A stretch of DNA of 64,000 bases, from contig JAPEIS010000007.1 of NCBI GenBank assembly GCA_029531795.1, positions 2,666,001 to 2,730,000 of the forward strand, in the 5' to 3' direction. Position 1 is the stretch's first letter. Every line of letters starts with the position of its first letter. This DNA comes from Sclerotinia nivalis. Its lineage: Eukaryota; Ascomycota; Leotiomycetes; Helotiales; Sclerotiniaceae. The translations under genes were made by a program, and so were the position numbers. This document shows, piece by piece, positions 48,461 through 62,000 of this stretch. The notes beneath the pieces are model-generated. The model saw only the letters and a program-made list of their open reading frames with translations. It searched no databases and had not been told where the DNA came from.

Positions 48461-49519
48461 TAGGAGGAAAACAGGAAGTTTGTTTTGTAATTATATAAGA
48501 AGCTTTTGTTATATTTGATCGTTACTAAGGGGAGATTTGCCAGTTAAGAATTTGTTGATATTAGCTTTAGAGATCTTTTGCAAATAGAGCGGCTTGTAAT
48601 AATTGTATATAAAATTATAAAGTTGTAATGGGGTTCTAGAAAACATCTTTATTATATTGTTTTGCTTTTGTAAAATCGATCGAAAATCTCTTTCTGTGAG
48701 TGTCGAGGATAATGTAGTCTGTTGTAAATGATCTTGCTCAATAGTTTTTTATACAATATCTAATTCATTTTATATCAATCGGATAGCCCGAATGTTATTT
48801 TATTGATAAAACGAAACAAAATTAGAAACTTATAATTAATGAATATTATTTATATTTGGGTTTGTATTTTTGTAAATAGATATAAGGAGTTCTTTAATAG
48901 AAAGCGGGGGCAAACGGTTTTTTAGATTGTGAATAGGCTGATACCGATCTGCAATCTTTAAGATCGATTTTGGATGTAGACAATTGGGAATCATTTGTAT
49001 TTGATTATTTGGTTCTTTGTAATGCTTTGTTCGATAATGATTTATATCAGGTGTCAGACCCTGTTGAAATTCAAGATCAATAGAAGAATCGTTAGATTGT
49101 AATATGTAATCTTCATCTAGTATCTTTTCAATAGAAGGTTTTTTATAAGAAATTCTTTTAAAAATAGAAAACGTTTGAATAAATGAACAATCGATATTAT
49201 CCTTTGAACAATCCTTGATATATAAAAAGTAGTATTTATAAACTATACATTTAGCTTTTATATCAAAATCGATAAGGAATTTATTTAAAAGTTCGATAAT
49301 ATCAACGATCTGTTATAAAATAACTTTTGCTAAATCCTTTTATTCCTTAATCGGAAATGAAATCGTTGATATAATAACTGATTCTAAATCATGATATATT
49401 AAACAATTGGAAGTACAATAGTTTGAAAAGAATATTAAATTTATTTTTGTTTAGTTGATAATAGGATTGTAATATTGTAATTATGATAAGCCAAAGATTA
49501 ACGGTGTTTTTGATGAAAG

Positions 49520-49825
49520 TTAGATGATATAAAATAACCAATACTTATAATGATCCCTTATAACGATTTTCATTACAAAATATTCTGTAATTCTGTCGGC
49601 GATCTTTTCATCGGCAAATCGAAGTTCACAAGGATGAAGTAAAAATTGTATTTCAATATTATATTTGAAAGCAAAAGAACAATCAACAAAGGTTTCTCCA
49701 GAACATTCACTATCAATGAGATTTGTAACAATAAAAGGATTTTCATATACAAGGAATATAGTAATTTTAACAAATAGAGATTTATTATTCATAAAATTGA
49801 ACTGCAATGGTTTATTTCTATTCAT
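49520..49825 (-). pseudogene. B2 retropepsin-like protease
   Basis: VTNLIDSECSGETFVDCSFA (D-S-E as in B1) and CELRFADEKIADRITEYFVM. The same G-to-A change hit the active-site Gly codon in both sister copies. Confidence 0.82.
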
Positions 49826-49939
49826 TTCTCGATTTACCTTTTTGCCTTTAATATTCCTCTACAAACGATTTTTCGTAAAAGTTAATTTTTTCCCTATTCG
49901 GGATTTTCCTTGATTGAACTGGATATAAAGATAACCTTC

Positions 49940-51267
49940 TCTAACTCGATATAATTTTACTATTATGTTTGATTCAGATGTTATTGGTTTTGTATTCAAT
50001 TATTAGTATATCCTCCTCAAAATTTATTACGATTATTATTAAACCTATCAGCGCCTCGAAAAGCCAGAACAACAGTGTATTGATTGGGGACCGGATTAGT
50101 TGAAGCAACGGTATTGCAATTGGAAAAAGTATTAACAAAAGCTTATTTACTAGAAAGAAGATTACCATTGATATTATAAATAGTATAACAATCAATTTGA
50201 AGGTAACCGATCCTACTACAACAATTACAAGAAACCGCAGGATTAAACTTCTTTTTTTTATTTTGTAGATCCTTTTTCTATTATCCTTTTTGTTTTATTG
50301 TATCGAAATCTATAGAATCATTATCAACAACAAATGCTTTATCAGAATTTTTGTTATAATACTCAGCGTCACAAAGATTCTGATTCCAAATAGAGAATTT
50401 CTTTTGCCAACCATCAATATCGTCGACCACACAGGAATTCGAATCACCAATGACTAAAGTTCGAAAAGAAACCGTAACCTTTTGCTTCATTGCATTAACA
50501 ATCTCGCAATCAAATTTATAACAAAAGTTAGCAAAATGAAACAATATAAAAAAGAAAACCGAAAAAGATTCCTTTGGACCTATAGAAAACTTATCGAATT
50601 TGAACGAGGTTTCCCTTTCGATATCCACAGAGATATATAATTTGTCCAATTTGACCAAAAACGAAACAGCAGAATCAAAGCAAATAAAATCATCAACGAA
50701 TCTAGTAATATCTGTAATACATTCTTATTACATTTGATTATCGAAAAGATTAATAGTATAACTAATCTTTTTTTGTTCGAAAACAAAAAGTTGTAAATCG
50801 ACCATCCAACAAAATTGCAAACCCAATTTCCAGGATTGATAGTCCTTTTGTCGAACAAGAATATTAAATCTTTCGTCTTTAAAAACAGACGGATCCTTCT
50901 GAGTTTAATAGGGAGTAATTGGTTTCTGATTAGTAGCAGTACCACTAACATCTAATTGAACTTGTTTGCTAGCTAGAATATAAAGAAGCTCAACGTTTTC
51001 CGTTTTGAATTCTTCGATCTTATTTGTTTAAATAACGATATAGATAATTTGAATAATAAAACGATCTTCGATAACAAAGAAAATATAATTCAAATAAACA
51101 ATTTGTTCGTTAGGATTGGCAACGAAATTTGGCATCACTGGAGCATCCAATTCTGCTAGAATTTGTGTAATAATAGATCATTGGCTGAAGATTCGTTGGA
51201 TTTCGATACGAATTCCTTCGATAGAAGTAGAAATCGTACTACCAGTGGATGTAGAACCGGAAGTCAT
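49940..51267 (-). pseudogene. B2 gag
   Basis: The ATG at 51267 (MTSGSTSTGSTIST). Long open blocks 50951-50580 and 50658-50281 read LDKLYISVDIERETSFKFDK, EIVNAMKQKVTVSFR, DGWQKKFSIWNQN. A zinc knuckle near 50235 reads CNCCSRIGYLQIDC (His replaced by Tyr, all Cys kept), followed by the Gag-protease junction near 49940. Confidence 0.87.
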
Positions 51268-51547
51268 TGTAAAAAGAATTACAATTGTACAAAGTAATCG
51301 ATAGGGAATTTGCGATTACACAAAAGCAATCAAAAACAAACACAAAAGCCTACGAATAAATACGATTGCACAAAAGCAATTAGGGATCAGAAGCTACACA
51401 AAAACAGATAAGAAACGCAACCGCATAAAAGCAAACGAATTACGACAGCACGAAAGTAATCGAAAACAAACACAGAAGCCTACAAATGATTTGGCAAGGC
51501 CAAATCATTTTGTAAAGTGACGGAGTTTTTGAAAAAATAGTACAAAC

Positions 51548-51710
51548 TATCACGGTAAGGGAAAAGGTATATATAGATTTGATCTATTGTTGTACTACGA
51601 AAAGGAGAAGAAGGTCAAGGAGGTGACCTGACTATATAGAAGTGAATGTATATATATATACCTAAGGTACATATAATCATGTGCAGGTGAAGGGAGATGA
51701 ACCCGTAACA
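51548..51710 (-). repeat. B2 5' LTR
   Basis: 163 bp, TATCACGGTAAGGG...GAACCCGTAACA, with plus-strand G-to-A changes against the 3' copy. Confidence 0.92.
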
Positions 51711-51715
51711 CTTGT

Positions 51716-52931
51716 AAACAAAAACATCAATGAGATTCTTTCCCAAAGTATTTTCATCAATCTTACTGATATAGAAACTATTCTTATAAAAAACATTTCA
51801 AAGAAATGCTAAATAAAGATAACAAACTAAAACGAAATTTTCTATTATTCAATCTTTAAAATCCTCTTTAAAAGTACCACTAACCTCTTCATCGTACATT
51901 CTAATACATTGATATTGATATCCACAAAATAAGATATATTCCTGTATCGAATTCTGCTCTTTTTTGCTAGAACCAATAATGGAGTCGTATCTCTCCTTCA
52001 AACCCTTATAAACTTGTTCTGTGAATTTGAGATCGTCTATAACAACTAAATAACTAACTATAATCATAATTTCATAATATATAATATATACAAAAAATTA
52101 AAAAATTGAAAAAAAATAAGATTTTTGAAAAAGAGAGATTGTATATTTTGATAATGATGATCGATAATGAAATTGATAATGTGTAATACAGAATGGATAT
52201 AACATTTCGAAAATTTTCCAAAGAGATTCGAAAAACCACTAGAATAAAGGGATCATATCAATCGTAAAGATTGAATATAATATAGTAATACAAAAATTTG
52301 AAAAGATTGAAACGAAGTAATCGAAATTCCACCAAAAATAATACAATTCGAAAAAGATTTACTATTTAGTAATACTTCACCAAAAATAAATCAAAGTAGA
52401 TTGTAGCACAATACAGAGAATGATCTCCGAACTAGATTTTCGTAACAAAAATGTATTCAAAATGTGTCTGAAAAACAGATTGATTGTAGTACAATAATGA
52501 GAATAGTGTTTTCGAAGATTTTTGAATAGAAAATTGAACGAAATGAATTGAAATGAATCGAAAGGTTTCGGAATAACGCATATACCGAAATTGTAATAGC
52601 TTTCGGTCTTTCTGATTAATCGAATAAAGAGGAAATGGGTCGAATTCGAATAAAGAAAAGGATAGGTGGTAGAATTCGAATAAGTGATGATAGTAGATAT
52701 GAAAATTGAAGCTATTCGGAGTTTTCGTAATGATGATTTGAAATTTGAATCGATTCGAATTCGAAAATAATAGATTTGAGGTAGGATTTTGAAGGAGGGG
52801 ATTGGTAATGATGCAAGTGGCGTATGGAAGAGAGTTGAGATATTGTAGAGGTCGTTGTCGAGTGAAAAATGAGGTTATTCAAAGTTTTCGAAAGGATTCT
52901 GAAAATGGTTTAATTTGTGATCACTAATTAG
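51716..52931 (-). pseudogene. Copia C leader and gag N-terminal part
   Basis: Between the 5' LTR of copia C and B2. The minus frame 52067-51849 is open (TEQVYKGLKERYDSIIGSSK, FCGYQYQCIRMYDEEVSG), plausible Gag sequence. 52080-52931 is AT-rich leader and decayed coding. The assignment is by position between solved boundaries. Confidence 0.55.
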
Positions 52932-53173
52932 TATCGGTACGATTCTGTGATCATCGTATCCGATAGAAATGATCAAAACGTTTATAATCGTATTGAGGTT
53001 ATTCACAAAAGAGATTCCTATGAGGGCGTTTGGATTGCTATACAATTGACCCCTAAATTAAAGGTTATATTGCGTATCAAGGTTCGAAAGAACCATTGAG
53101 TGCGAATGGCCTCAATATAGAAGCCTTCGCTTAAGTGAGGATCACATGCTTTAAGAGCACGTGAATACCAACA
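52932..53173 (-). repeat. Copia C 5' LTR
   Basis: 242 bp, TATCGGTACGATT...GAATACCAACA on the plus strand. Confidence 0.93.
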
Positions 53174-53178
53174 GATTC

Positions 53179-53221
53179 CAATAGTATATCCTACACATTC
53201 GATACACTCTATTATAACATC
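53179..53221 (-). pseudogene. Gypsy D RT sliver between copia C and LINE
   Basis: 43 bp left of the LINE, ending with the LINE target duplication. Read on the minus strand across both insertions it links the RT fingers/palm (HLKNLDVIIECIE at 59030-59000) to the thumb (IKSK..YNRIRIIEYYIGFEG at 26797). This proves that the two halves of element D belong together. Confidence 0.85.
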
Positions 53222-53481
53222 ATATACAACATTATCGAAGAATTGAATTTTTCGAAAAACGCGTTTATTATCGCGTTTTATTGATCAATCGATCGTTCTT
53301 ATTATCTATAGGATTTAAAACCGAAACTTTTCAGCCCCGGCAGGTGCTGTATGGACGTGTTTCCGCTATTATACCTCCCGTTCCCTCAACTTCTTCCCTT
53401 TCCTAATCTCTGATTAATATAATCAAAGTTGTTATTAATAGAGCAAACGAAGGTCAATAGATCTTTAGTTTTATTATTTTA

Positions 53482-54790
53482 TTGTGGAATGAATATTTTA
53501 ATATTGAAGCAGTTCGAGTTTTCCCTGTTCGATTTTGTAAACCCTTGATTGTATTTTGTACCGATATCTCTTTCATTGTAAATAAATATTTTGATTCATA
53601 TATTAATGGATTATACCCTTTTCGAATTATCAAATCCTTTATTGTTTTTCCTGTTCAATCAAATTTCAATTCTATACAAAAAAATATATTTCAATATTTT
53701 AAGGATTCTATTTACGTTTAGAAAGCTGCAATTCCAATTATATAATCTATAATCTCAAAAGCTGAAAGTCAATCCAAAACTCAATTTAAAACTTTAAACA
53801 AAATTGATATTCATCTTTTTGTTTATATCGGATTCGATCATCTAGTCTGAAAAGCTGATTTTTTTGTTGCATTAATTGCATTAAAAGAATAATTAGAAAC
53901 CAATATAAAACTTTTTAAAGAAATTCAAATGATAAATATTGGATTTGTATTATATACGAATTCTCTAACGGATTTAATAGTTTTGGAAAACCTTTCAAAT
54001 ATAATTGAAAAAGTATTCGAAATTTGCAAAATCGAATAACAACAATTATAAATTATCTATCGATTGAACTATATTCTATGAACTATTACAACTTTGAGAG
54101 ATTTATAACAATTGATTATTGTTTCAATCGAATCGGAAACTATACTCGAGATTATCAACGATAATATTGAACAACAACCGATTTAAGCAATTGAATTTAT
54201 ACAAAGCAAAGAATCCAATTTATATTATTCTATTTGGTTTTTGAACTTCTTAACTTTGCAATACACAGCTCTTCCCAAGAACCTCCGGATTCTAGGAATT
54301 ACAATTAATATTTCTCGAATCGCTTTCAAATCTAAGATAATCTAATACATTCGATGCTTTCAATAGTACAATACTCGAGCTTGCTTTTGTCCTGAAAAGT
54401 GCCGAATCTATGATACAACCGAATATACAGAAAAAAACTATTCTATTAGATACGATACAATTCATAATTGCTTAGCAAAATGCTTCCATTGCAAAGAACC
54501 TCATCCAGCAAATGATTCTGGATACCCTCTTCGTTTTACTATCAAAGGCCCCAAATCCAAAACAAAAAAACAAGCTATCCAGAAAATATTAAAGATAGCT
54601 AGAATCAGAGCTTGTATTAATACAAAATGCTTTAAAGCTTTAAAAGTTGATTCTTCAATGGAAAAATTCATTGCCCCTTCAATCCCAACTCAAATTACTC
54701 AGATACTATCCTTGTTAATTTTATCCCCTATTAATCTTTTCAATCATTTTATTACATTGGAAACTATCTCTCTTTCGATCCTGTTTAATA
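53482..54790 (+). pseudogene. LINE ORF1 (Gag-like, zinc knuckles)
   Basis: Begins in the open block 53482-53721 and continues decayed. Near 54385-54540 it reads ACFCPEKCRIYDTTEYTE, then CLAKCFHCKEPHPANDSGYP, the CCHC-rich C-terminal part of LINE ORF1 proteins, which bind the element RNA. Confidence 0.7.
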
Positions 54791-54817
54791 TATAATTCAA
54801 AAACATTTTCAAAACTC

Positions 54818-57800
54818 TTGATTATTTTACAAATTAATATAGTTAAAGGTGCTAGCTTTTATGAACTAATACTCTCTTTAGTTAATGATTTTTGTATTGA
54901 TATAGTTCTAATTCAAAAACCTTATATATTCTTAGATATCTTACACCGAATTACTAAATTCTATTTAGTCTACGAAACTTTTATACCATTCGATAATTGG
55001 GAAATCTATTTTCGAATAATATTTTATACTTGCAAAAGAACAGATATTCGAGCTAGCCAATTTCGATCTATTCTCTCTTTTCAGGATTTATTATTTTTAT
55101 ATCTTCAATTTACAATTGGTTCTACTCTTATAATTATCAATATCTATAATACTTTTAAGAGCAATCAAAATGAAAACCAAGTAATAAAAGATTTATTCAG
55201 TTTACCTTCTTCTTTTTTTAATTCTATATTTCTTACAAAGGATTTGAATCTTTATTATATAAAATGAGATCCTTTTTGTTTTATATACTTCAACTTTATA
55301 GAGCTTTTTATAAATTGGTTAGATAATCATTCCTTCAATTTTCTTTTTATAATCGACAAAGCTATTTATGATTTGAGTAGTGTTTTTGATTTTGTATTTT
55401 TTTCAAGATTATATATAGTTAATATAATATTCATTCCTTATTTTAATATAACTTCCGATTACAAATCCTTACTAATAATATTGAATTGAAATATAAGATT
55501 CCAAAATTCAATTCGAAGATTACGAATTAATACATTTAATAAAAAACTTTTCTTAATTCTATTAACAGAAAACGTAACGAATCTAGATCTTCAATCTTTA
55601 TTCACAACTTTTGATTTTAATAATCTAACTTTGAATATCATCCAATCGATATAATTAATATATATAGGATCAACTCAAAGATTACTTGGCCGAAATACAA
55701 ATCAACCATAATAAAACAAAATCTATCGAATAACTATCCAGAAAAACCGAACAAATAGTTTTACAAAATCAAAATAGAATTTTCGAAGGATTATCAAGAA
55801 AACAAAAAAGGAATTCTGATTATCTAAACTTGATTCAATTAAAGAAATAAAGGATATCTTTAAAATAACAAAATAATATTAATCAACTAGAATATATCAA
55901 ACCCCTCCTCTAATAGATCCTTTAGATTATTCTTTTATTACAATTATTCAAATCAAAAGAGATCTACTTATCAATAATCTACTAACAAATACAATTGAAA
56001 TTAATAATATCCCTTTCGATTCTCTTACAATTTCTACCCGTTTTATCCTATTCTCTGAAATTACAATTCAAAATATTCAAACTGTTATCCTCAATATAGA
56101 TAACATAACTCCTAATATAGACAAAATCCCAACCAAGATATTGTAATTAGTATAACTACAAATTGAATCTAACATTTTACAACTTTTTCAAAAATATCTT
56201 GAAATAGATTATCACCCTGAATACTTTCGATCAACAATTATAACTATTATTCCAAAACCGAATAAATCAGATTATACGAACCCCAGATCTTATAGATCAA
56301 TAACTCTACTCTCAATATTAGAAAAAGGCCTCAAACGTTTGATCATTAAAAAGATATCCTGGATTACTATAACCCTCAAAATATTAATCAAATAACAATT
56401 CGAAATATTTCTTTTATATTCATCAATAGATTTTACAATTTGCCTTATATATAATATAGAAATGATCTTGAATTCAAATTCTAAAACTACTTTATTAACT
56501 ATAAATATTAAAGATACTTTTGATACTGTTCTTCTAGAATATTTAATCCATCGATTCAGAGAATAAGGATAATTTAACAATCTAATTCGATGAATATAAT
56601 TGTTTTCAATAAATCGATTAATTCATATTCAATTTAACAATAAAACAGAATCTAGTACTAGTATTGAATATAATTTGCTATAAAGTTTCTCAATTTTGTT
56701 TATTCTTTTTATACTTTATATAACCTCTTTATTTTGATTAAACAATCCTATTCGAAGATTTGAATATATAGACGATATTGTCCTAATAGCTTTTTCTTTA
56801 AGTTTACAATCTAATTATAATCAATTACGATCTGAAATGCTAGAGACTTTGAATTGAAGCAAATCTGAAAAGATCATTTTCGATCCTAAGAAATCTGAAC
56901 TGATATATTTCTACAAAAACTCTAGGAAAAATATCGAAAGTTTTATCATTCATACAGAAAATCTTTCAATAATGAAGAAACCAGATCCGCTGAGATAATT
57001 GGGAATCTATTTCGATAGGGAATTGAATTTCAAACCTTATATCCAAATCTTTACAACTAAAACCCTTACAATTGCAAATGTTTTACACTCGTTTGAAAGG
57101 ACAATTCGAAATATCCCATCAATTTTGCTTCAAAGAACAATTACTGTTTATATTTTGAAGAAATACTATTTTGTAATCGAAACTTGATAGCTTAATCGAA
57201 CTAAAAAACAAAATCGAAACTTCATAATCTCGAATCAAATAAATGAACATTTGAAACTTTTGAATAAGATTATACTAATTAATATTCAAGCAATTCTTTC
57301 TGTATTCTATACAATTAACATTACTATCTTATATAAGGAATCAAATCTGATACCCCCTGAAATAAAACTCAATCTGATATCCCAAAGCTTCGTAGCCCGA
57401 ACAACTCGGCTTGATCCTAAATACCCCCTTCAAATCTATACCAAAAACATTCTAACTAAAACTAATATTAAAACTGCCGAATCAAGGTTTTCAAGAATTA
57501 TCCTAGCCCTTCCAAAAGCCAAACATATTAATCCAATTGTACTTCCTTTTTGAAAGAACAAAGAACTTTATATTACTACAAAAACCAAAATCAATAATCC
57601 TTTCAATCATTCGAAAAAACAAGCAACTAAAAATTTCGAAAGGTTTATATCTACGATTCTAAAAAATAATCTACAAATCTTCTCCAATAATTCGAAAAAC
57701 AAAACTCTAAACAATACTATAGAAAATAAATCAATAACTTATCAATACAATCTACAAATAAATCAATAGGTTTTCTCATTAAACTATAATACTAAAATCT

Positions 57801-58513
57801 TCGATACTAAAACAATTACAACTCTGAAAAATACTCAAACAATGATTCAATTACCCTTAACTAAATTTACTATAAACCTTTAAATTTTCTTAGATAATCT
57901 AGAAATTGCTATACATTTAGATTCTTATTCGACTAGATCCTTTCAATTTATATTCGAAAAATTCTACAAAGTAATTACAACTTGACCCTTCAAACCTTGT
58001 TTACCATATACCCGCCCTAATTCAATTCGAATTCGATGGATTCCTAAACATCTAGATATCCCCGGAAACGAAACAACAAACAAAACAACTAAAAAGAAAA
58101 CAACAGTCCCATTCCCATCTGATTTTATTTATACTCTCATTTTCTTAAAAAGGATTGCTAAATCGAATACTAAATTAACAAGATTAAAATTATAAATAAT
58201 CATAACATTATTAAATTACAATAATCTTTTTATAACTTATAACAATCAATCGATTATACTTTCTTTTAAACAAATAATATTAGAATACATTTTGATAGCT
58301 AGATCTCAATACAGCGATTTTGTAATATATTATAATCGATTCAATTACAAAGATCTCTATATCTTATATTTATATAAAAAAAGAAAATCCCTTCTTCATT
58401 TTTACTTTTATAAAATTGGAAACACTCAAAAGACTTTTTCGAAATTGTTATCATCTAAAACTATCCTTTATCTCTTAAGAAACATAAAAGAAGCAACAAA
58501 ACTAACAATTTGA
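54818..58513 (+). pseudogene. LINE ORF2: endonuclease, RT, RNase H
   Basis: Endonuclease 54818-55267: ILQINIVKGASFYELILSLV, IDIVLIQKPYIF (catalytic Glu of QEP reads Lys), LTKDLNLYY. RT: IIPKPNKSDYTNPRSYRSIT (56250), ININIKDTFDTVLLEYL-type motif (56500), FEYIDDIVLIAF (both Asp kept, about 56770), LGIYFDRELNFKPYI (57000). RNase H: IHLDSYSTRSFQFIF (about 57915) and IRIRWIPKHLDIPGNETTNK (about 58025). A C-terminal segment follows at 58292-58513. Stops are scattered throughout. Confidence 0.88.
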
Positions 58514-58599
58514 TTCAAATCTACAAAATTCTATCAAAATATATATCCTCGATTCCCTGTACAATTTATTGATTGAAGAATTGCTTTGATTTTTATTTT

Positions 58600-59000
58600 T
58601 ATTTTTATTTTATTTTTGAGTTCTTTTTATATAAAACATCAAATTTTGATTCGGAAAGATTGAACTTATATAAACTTTAAAAAAAAAAAAAAAAACTTTA
58701 TATTAACAAAACATATTAAAAAGTTCGATTGCGATAACAAAGAAAAGGAGATTAGAAATCAAGAGATCTAACTGTATTATAGAAAGCAATTGAAATATTT
58801 ATCTAAAAGATTAACTCAATACACAATAGCAATCATATAAACCCTACTGAAGCATTTAGTATATATAATACTAGTAAACTTAGATTAGCTAATTAGAAAC
58901 CCAGGGGCCTTTCTCCCCTGGCGTCCTTTGTCCCAATTGGGAATTTGAGACCTGTACTTCGCACAGAGCCTCGGACGAAAAATATCACATACACACACAC
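58600..59000 (+). other. LINE 3' UTR with GC hairpins and (CA)n tail
   Basis: An internal A-run (58679-58694) is followed by about 220 bp of AT-rich DNA, then a GC-rich stem CCAGGGG / CCCCTGG (about 58901-58922), the palindrome CCCAATTGGG and TTCGCACAGAGCCTCGG, ending in ACATACACACACAC just before the target duplication. Such 3' structures are where LINE reverse transcriptases start copying. Confidence 0.7.
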
Positions 59001-59018
59001 ACACTCTATTATAACATC

Positions 59019-62000
59019 GAGATTCTTCAAATGTTCTATAACGAATTTCCGTAATCCTAATTCAATTTCAATTTCGCTATATCGAATTCTAAGGCCTTTA
59101 ATATCAATATTATCTAGATAGAGTATAGCTATATTAGATATAATATTCTATAATATCCTTAAAACAATTCTTGCAAATTGAACAATAGAATTAATAGCTC
59201 TTTAAAGAAGAATTGTAAATTTTATTAATTCTAAAAATGTTATGATAATAATAATATCTTTGCTTTTCTTATCTAATAATATCTGATCATATTCAGAAAA
59301 GAAATCGATCAAAGAAATCAACAAATATCCAATCATTTGTTTTACAAATTCCTTTAAGTTCGAAGATATATTCGTATCATACAAAATCACTTTATTAGTT
59401 TTAATTATAACAATAATAATGTAATACTTTCCATTTACGCTTTTCTTAATCAAATACTAAGGATTTCGATAAAATTCTTTTCCTTTTTCTAATACTCCTT
59501 ATTTGATACAATCTCTTATTATCTCAATAACAATAGGCAAAAAAGTCTTTAATGAAATGAAACCAAAAGTTTGCCAGGCCTTGTATAGGGTTGTCTTAAT
59601 AATTTGAGACGGAGCAATTGAAGATTTAATATTACTAGCTTTAGTTCAATCGAAAGCTAATACCGCTTCCCGATTCATCAAGAGTGCTAAAAGAAGTTGT
59701 TTTTCTTATTCCAAAAGTGTATCTCCAATATTCAATAGAGTCAATTGTTCTTATATCAAACAGAATCCTTCCGATCTGATATCGAAGTACGGTATCAAAT
59801 ATTTCGAAAATGGATCTGACAATAGATATACAAGATTAATTGTATATTCCAGTTCCAATCAATTAGAATCACCTCCAAGGATTTCATTATCAATATACTC
59901 AATCTTATCCGAAGGTTTTATTTTGTTATTTTTCTTTTTGTAAACGCTATTGATTAGAATAAGGACTGTAAAGTTGATATCTATTAATCTTTTCCAAATA
60001 TCGTTTTCAATTCTGAATTCTTTCAAATCGAAATGAATACTATTGATAACAAAGTATTCTTGAAATCTCTTTATTTTAGATTCTTCAATATTGTCAAATA
60101 TATCCTCGATATCGAAGTCAAATCCAATCCTGAATATATCTATAATATATTCATCAGAATTTAAAACGATCTTAAAATTTGGAATATCGATTAGGAACTT
60201 CAGGAAATAGATTTTGATGAATTCTTCGAATTTCCCTTTATTCTTATTGGCACTTAGGATTTTCAAAGAGTTATTGATACAATTCCTAAGCATTATATCA
60301 TTTATTCTTTTCCCTAATCTTTAAAACCAGCCTTTATAATATCAATCTTACATTTCAATCCTATTACTCAATAATCAATACAATTAACATTATTATTATC
60401 TGTAATCCAAATAATTTGTTTATTATCCTTATATTCGAAATCAATTCTTTCTATAAAGATATAAGATATTCCAAGCAAAAATAAATCCTTAGCATTATTC
60501 AAAACAAAAATATCCACAATATTCTTGATTCCTCCAAAATTGATTTCAATATCTTCAATCAATCTATATAGTATAACTATATTTCTATCTAGAATCATTA
60601 TTATTATATTATATTCTTATATTATAAGCTCTAATTCTTTCGTCACTTCAAGATTCATTATATTGATTGTAAAGCCTAAATCAACGATACTATTGATCTT
60701 AAGATTCTTATTATCGAAAATCATTATTATAATAAAAATATTACAAATATCCTTTGAATAAAAACTAGATTTAACTATTATATTATTAATACTAAATAAA
60801 ACAAAAAAGATTTCTTTAATAAAGTTTACAATTCTTATCTCGATATCCTTCCTTTTTTCAATTTTTGTAACTAATATCTTCTTCAATACTTTTTTGAAAA
60901 AGTTCGGGAAATAAGCAAGAATTATACCAATCGATATTGGAACTTCGAATTTGAAAAGGCATTTCAATATCTCTATTAGAGTTTCATTGGCATATATCAA
61001 GATCAATAATTGCTTCTTTATTCTTAAAGTCTTCATATAAATCGATCTAATCTTATACATAATATTATCTTTATCAGATTTAGGAAACCCTTTCCTTCCC
61101 CAATCTTCTTTTTCATCTTCGTTAATATTCATTTCCTTATCTTTCTTAAAGAATTTTTTCTTTAATATTTCCCTTTTAACTTGCTCTATCGATTTTTGCA
61201 ATACTCGAAATACAATAGGAGCTTGTTTTTTGGATTTGTCAATTTCACTTCATCCGATTGATTTTGATTTTTTTGATGATCTTCTTTATAATCTTATAGA
61301 TTCCTTGAACTAAATTGTAGTATTAATATTGAAGATAGATTCTTTTCGATAACCAATATTATTCACAAATATACCTTTGATTATCTCAATATTAAAAATA
61401 TTAATAATTGGAATCTTGTTCTCGTCGTTTTGAATTGACGTTTCCTTTTTATATAATCCAAAACTGTAGGAGATAATATATATTTCGATCTGATTCATTT
61501 CGGGTTTGTTCTTTATTCGAAAGATCGGAATTGAATTAGTATACCTTTTCGGTTTATATATAAAGATTCTATATTCATTGTAATGATAAAATCCTACTTC
61601 AATATCCTCGATTTTCTTAAAATAATTCTATTTCATATTATAATCATCATCCCAAAGGGATTAGTCAAAACAATAATAATAAAGGAAATCTCTCTTATAT
61701 ACAATATTTATATCAAAAAGAACTATATCTTCGTCTTCCCAAAGTAAATAATTATTATACCTTATATTTCCTTTTCGATAAATGATTTGACATTATAATG
61801 AAATAAAGATTAACTTCAAATCTTTCGCTTTTCAACTCTAGCTTACAAATGATTTATACTGAACTTATTCAAAAGATCAATTATCTCATCAATAACGATA
61901 TCAGTGTTTCGGTCTTGTATATATAGAATTAAACTAACCCCAACAACAAACAGTGTTTTCATATATTCGCTTACAATATACAAAACAATAACTTAATGAG

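Larger units (their letters stand above)
44961..51710 (-). mobile_element. Ty3/gypsy chromodomain retrotransposon B2
   Basis: 6750 bp with 163-bp LTRs and a 5-bp duplication CTTGT (44956-44960, 51711-51715). It is inserted in copia C. Gene order and spacing are the same as in B1. On the plus strand, 45.1-49.6 kb shows mostly C-to-T loss and the gag end (about 49.7-51.5 kb) mostly G-to-A, so RIP acted on different strands along one element. Confidence 0.95.
26803..53173 (-). mobile_element. Ty1/copia retrotransposon C (host of nested insertions)
   Basis: 242-bp LTRs at both ends and a perfect 5-bp duplication GATTC (26798-26802, 53174-53178) define it. It spans 26,371 bp as found. Removing the solo LTR, mariner, copia B and gypsy B2 with their duplications leaves about 6453 bp. 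Its coding order on the minus strand is gag, protease, integrase, RT, RNase H (copia order). It is dead through stops and nested insertions, and it is inserted into the RT of gypsy D. Confidence 0.93.
53222..59000 (+). mobile_element. LINE (I/Tad-like non-LTR retrotransposon)
   Basis: 5779 bp between two copies of an 18-bp duplication, ACACTCTATTATAACATC (53204-53221, 59001-59018). It has ORF1 with zinc-knuckle residues, and ORF2 with endonuclease, RT and RNase H, and ends in a (CA)n tail. There are many stops. It lies in the RT of gypsy D. Confidence 0.93.
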
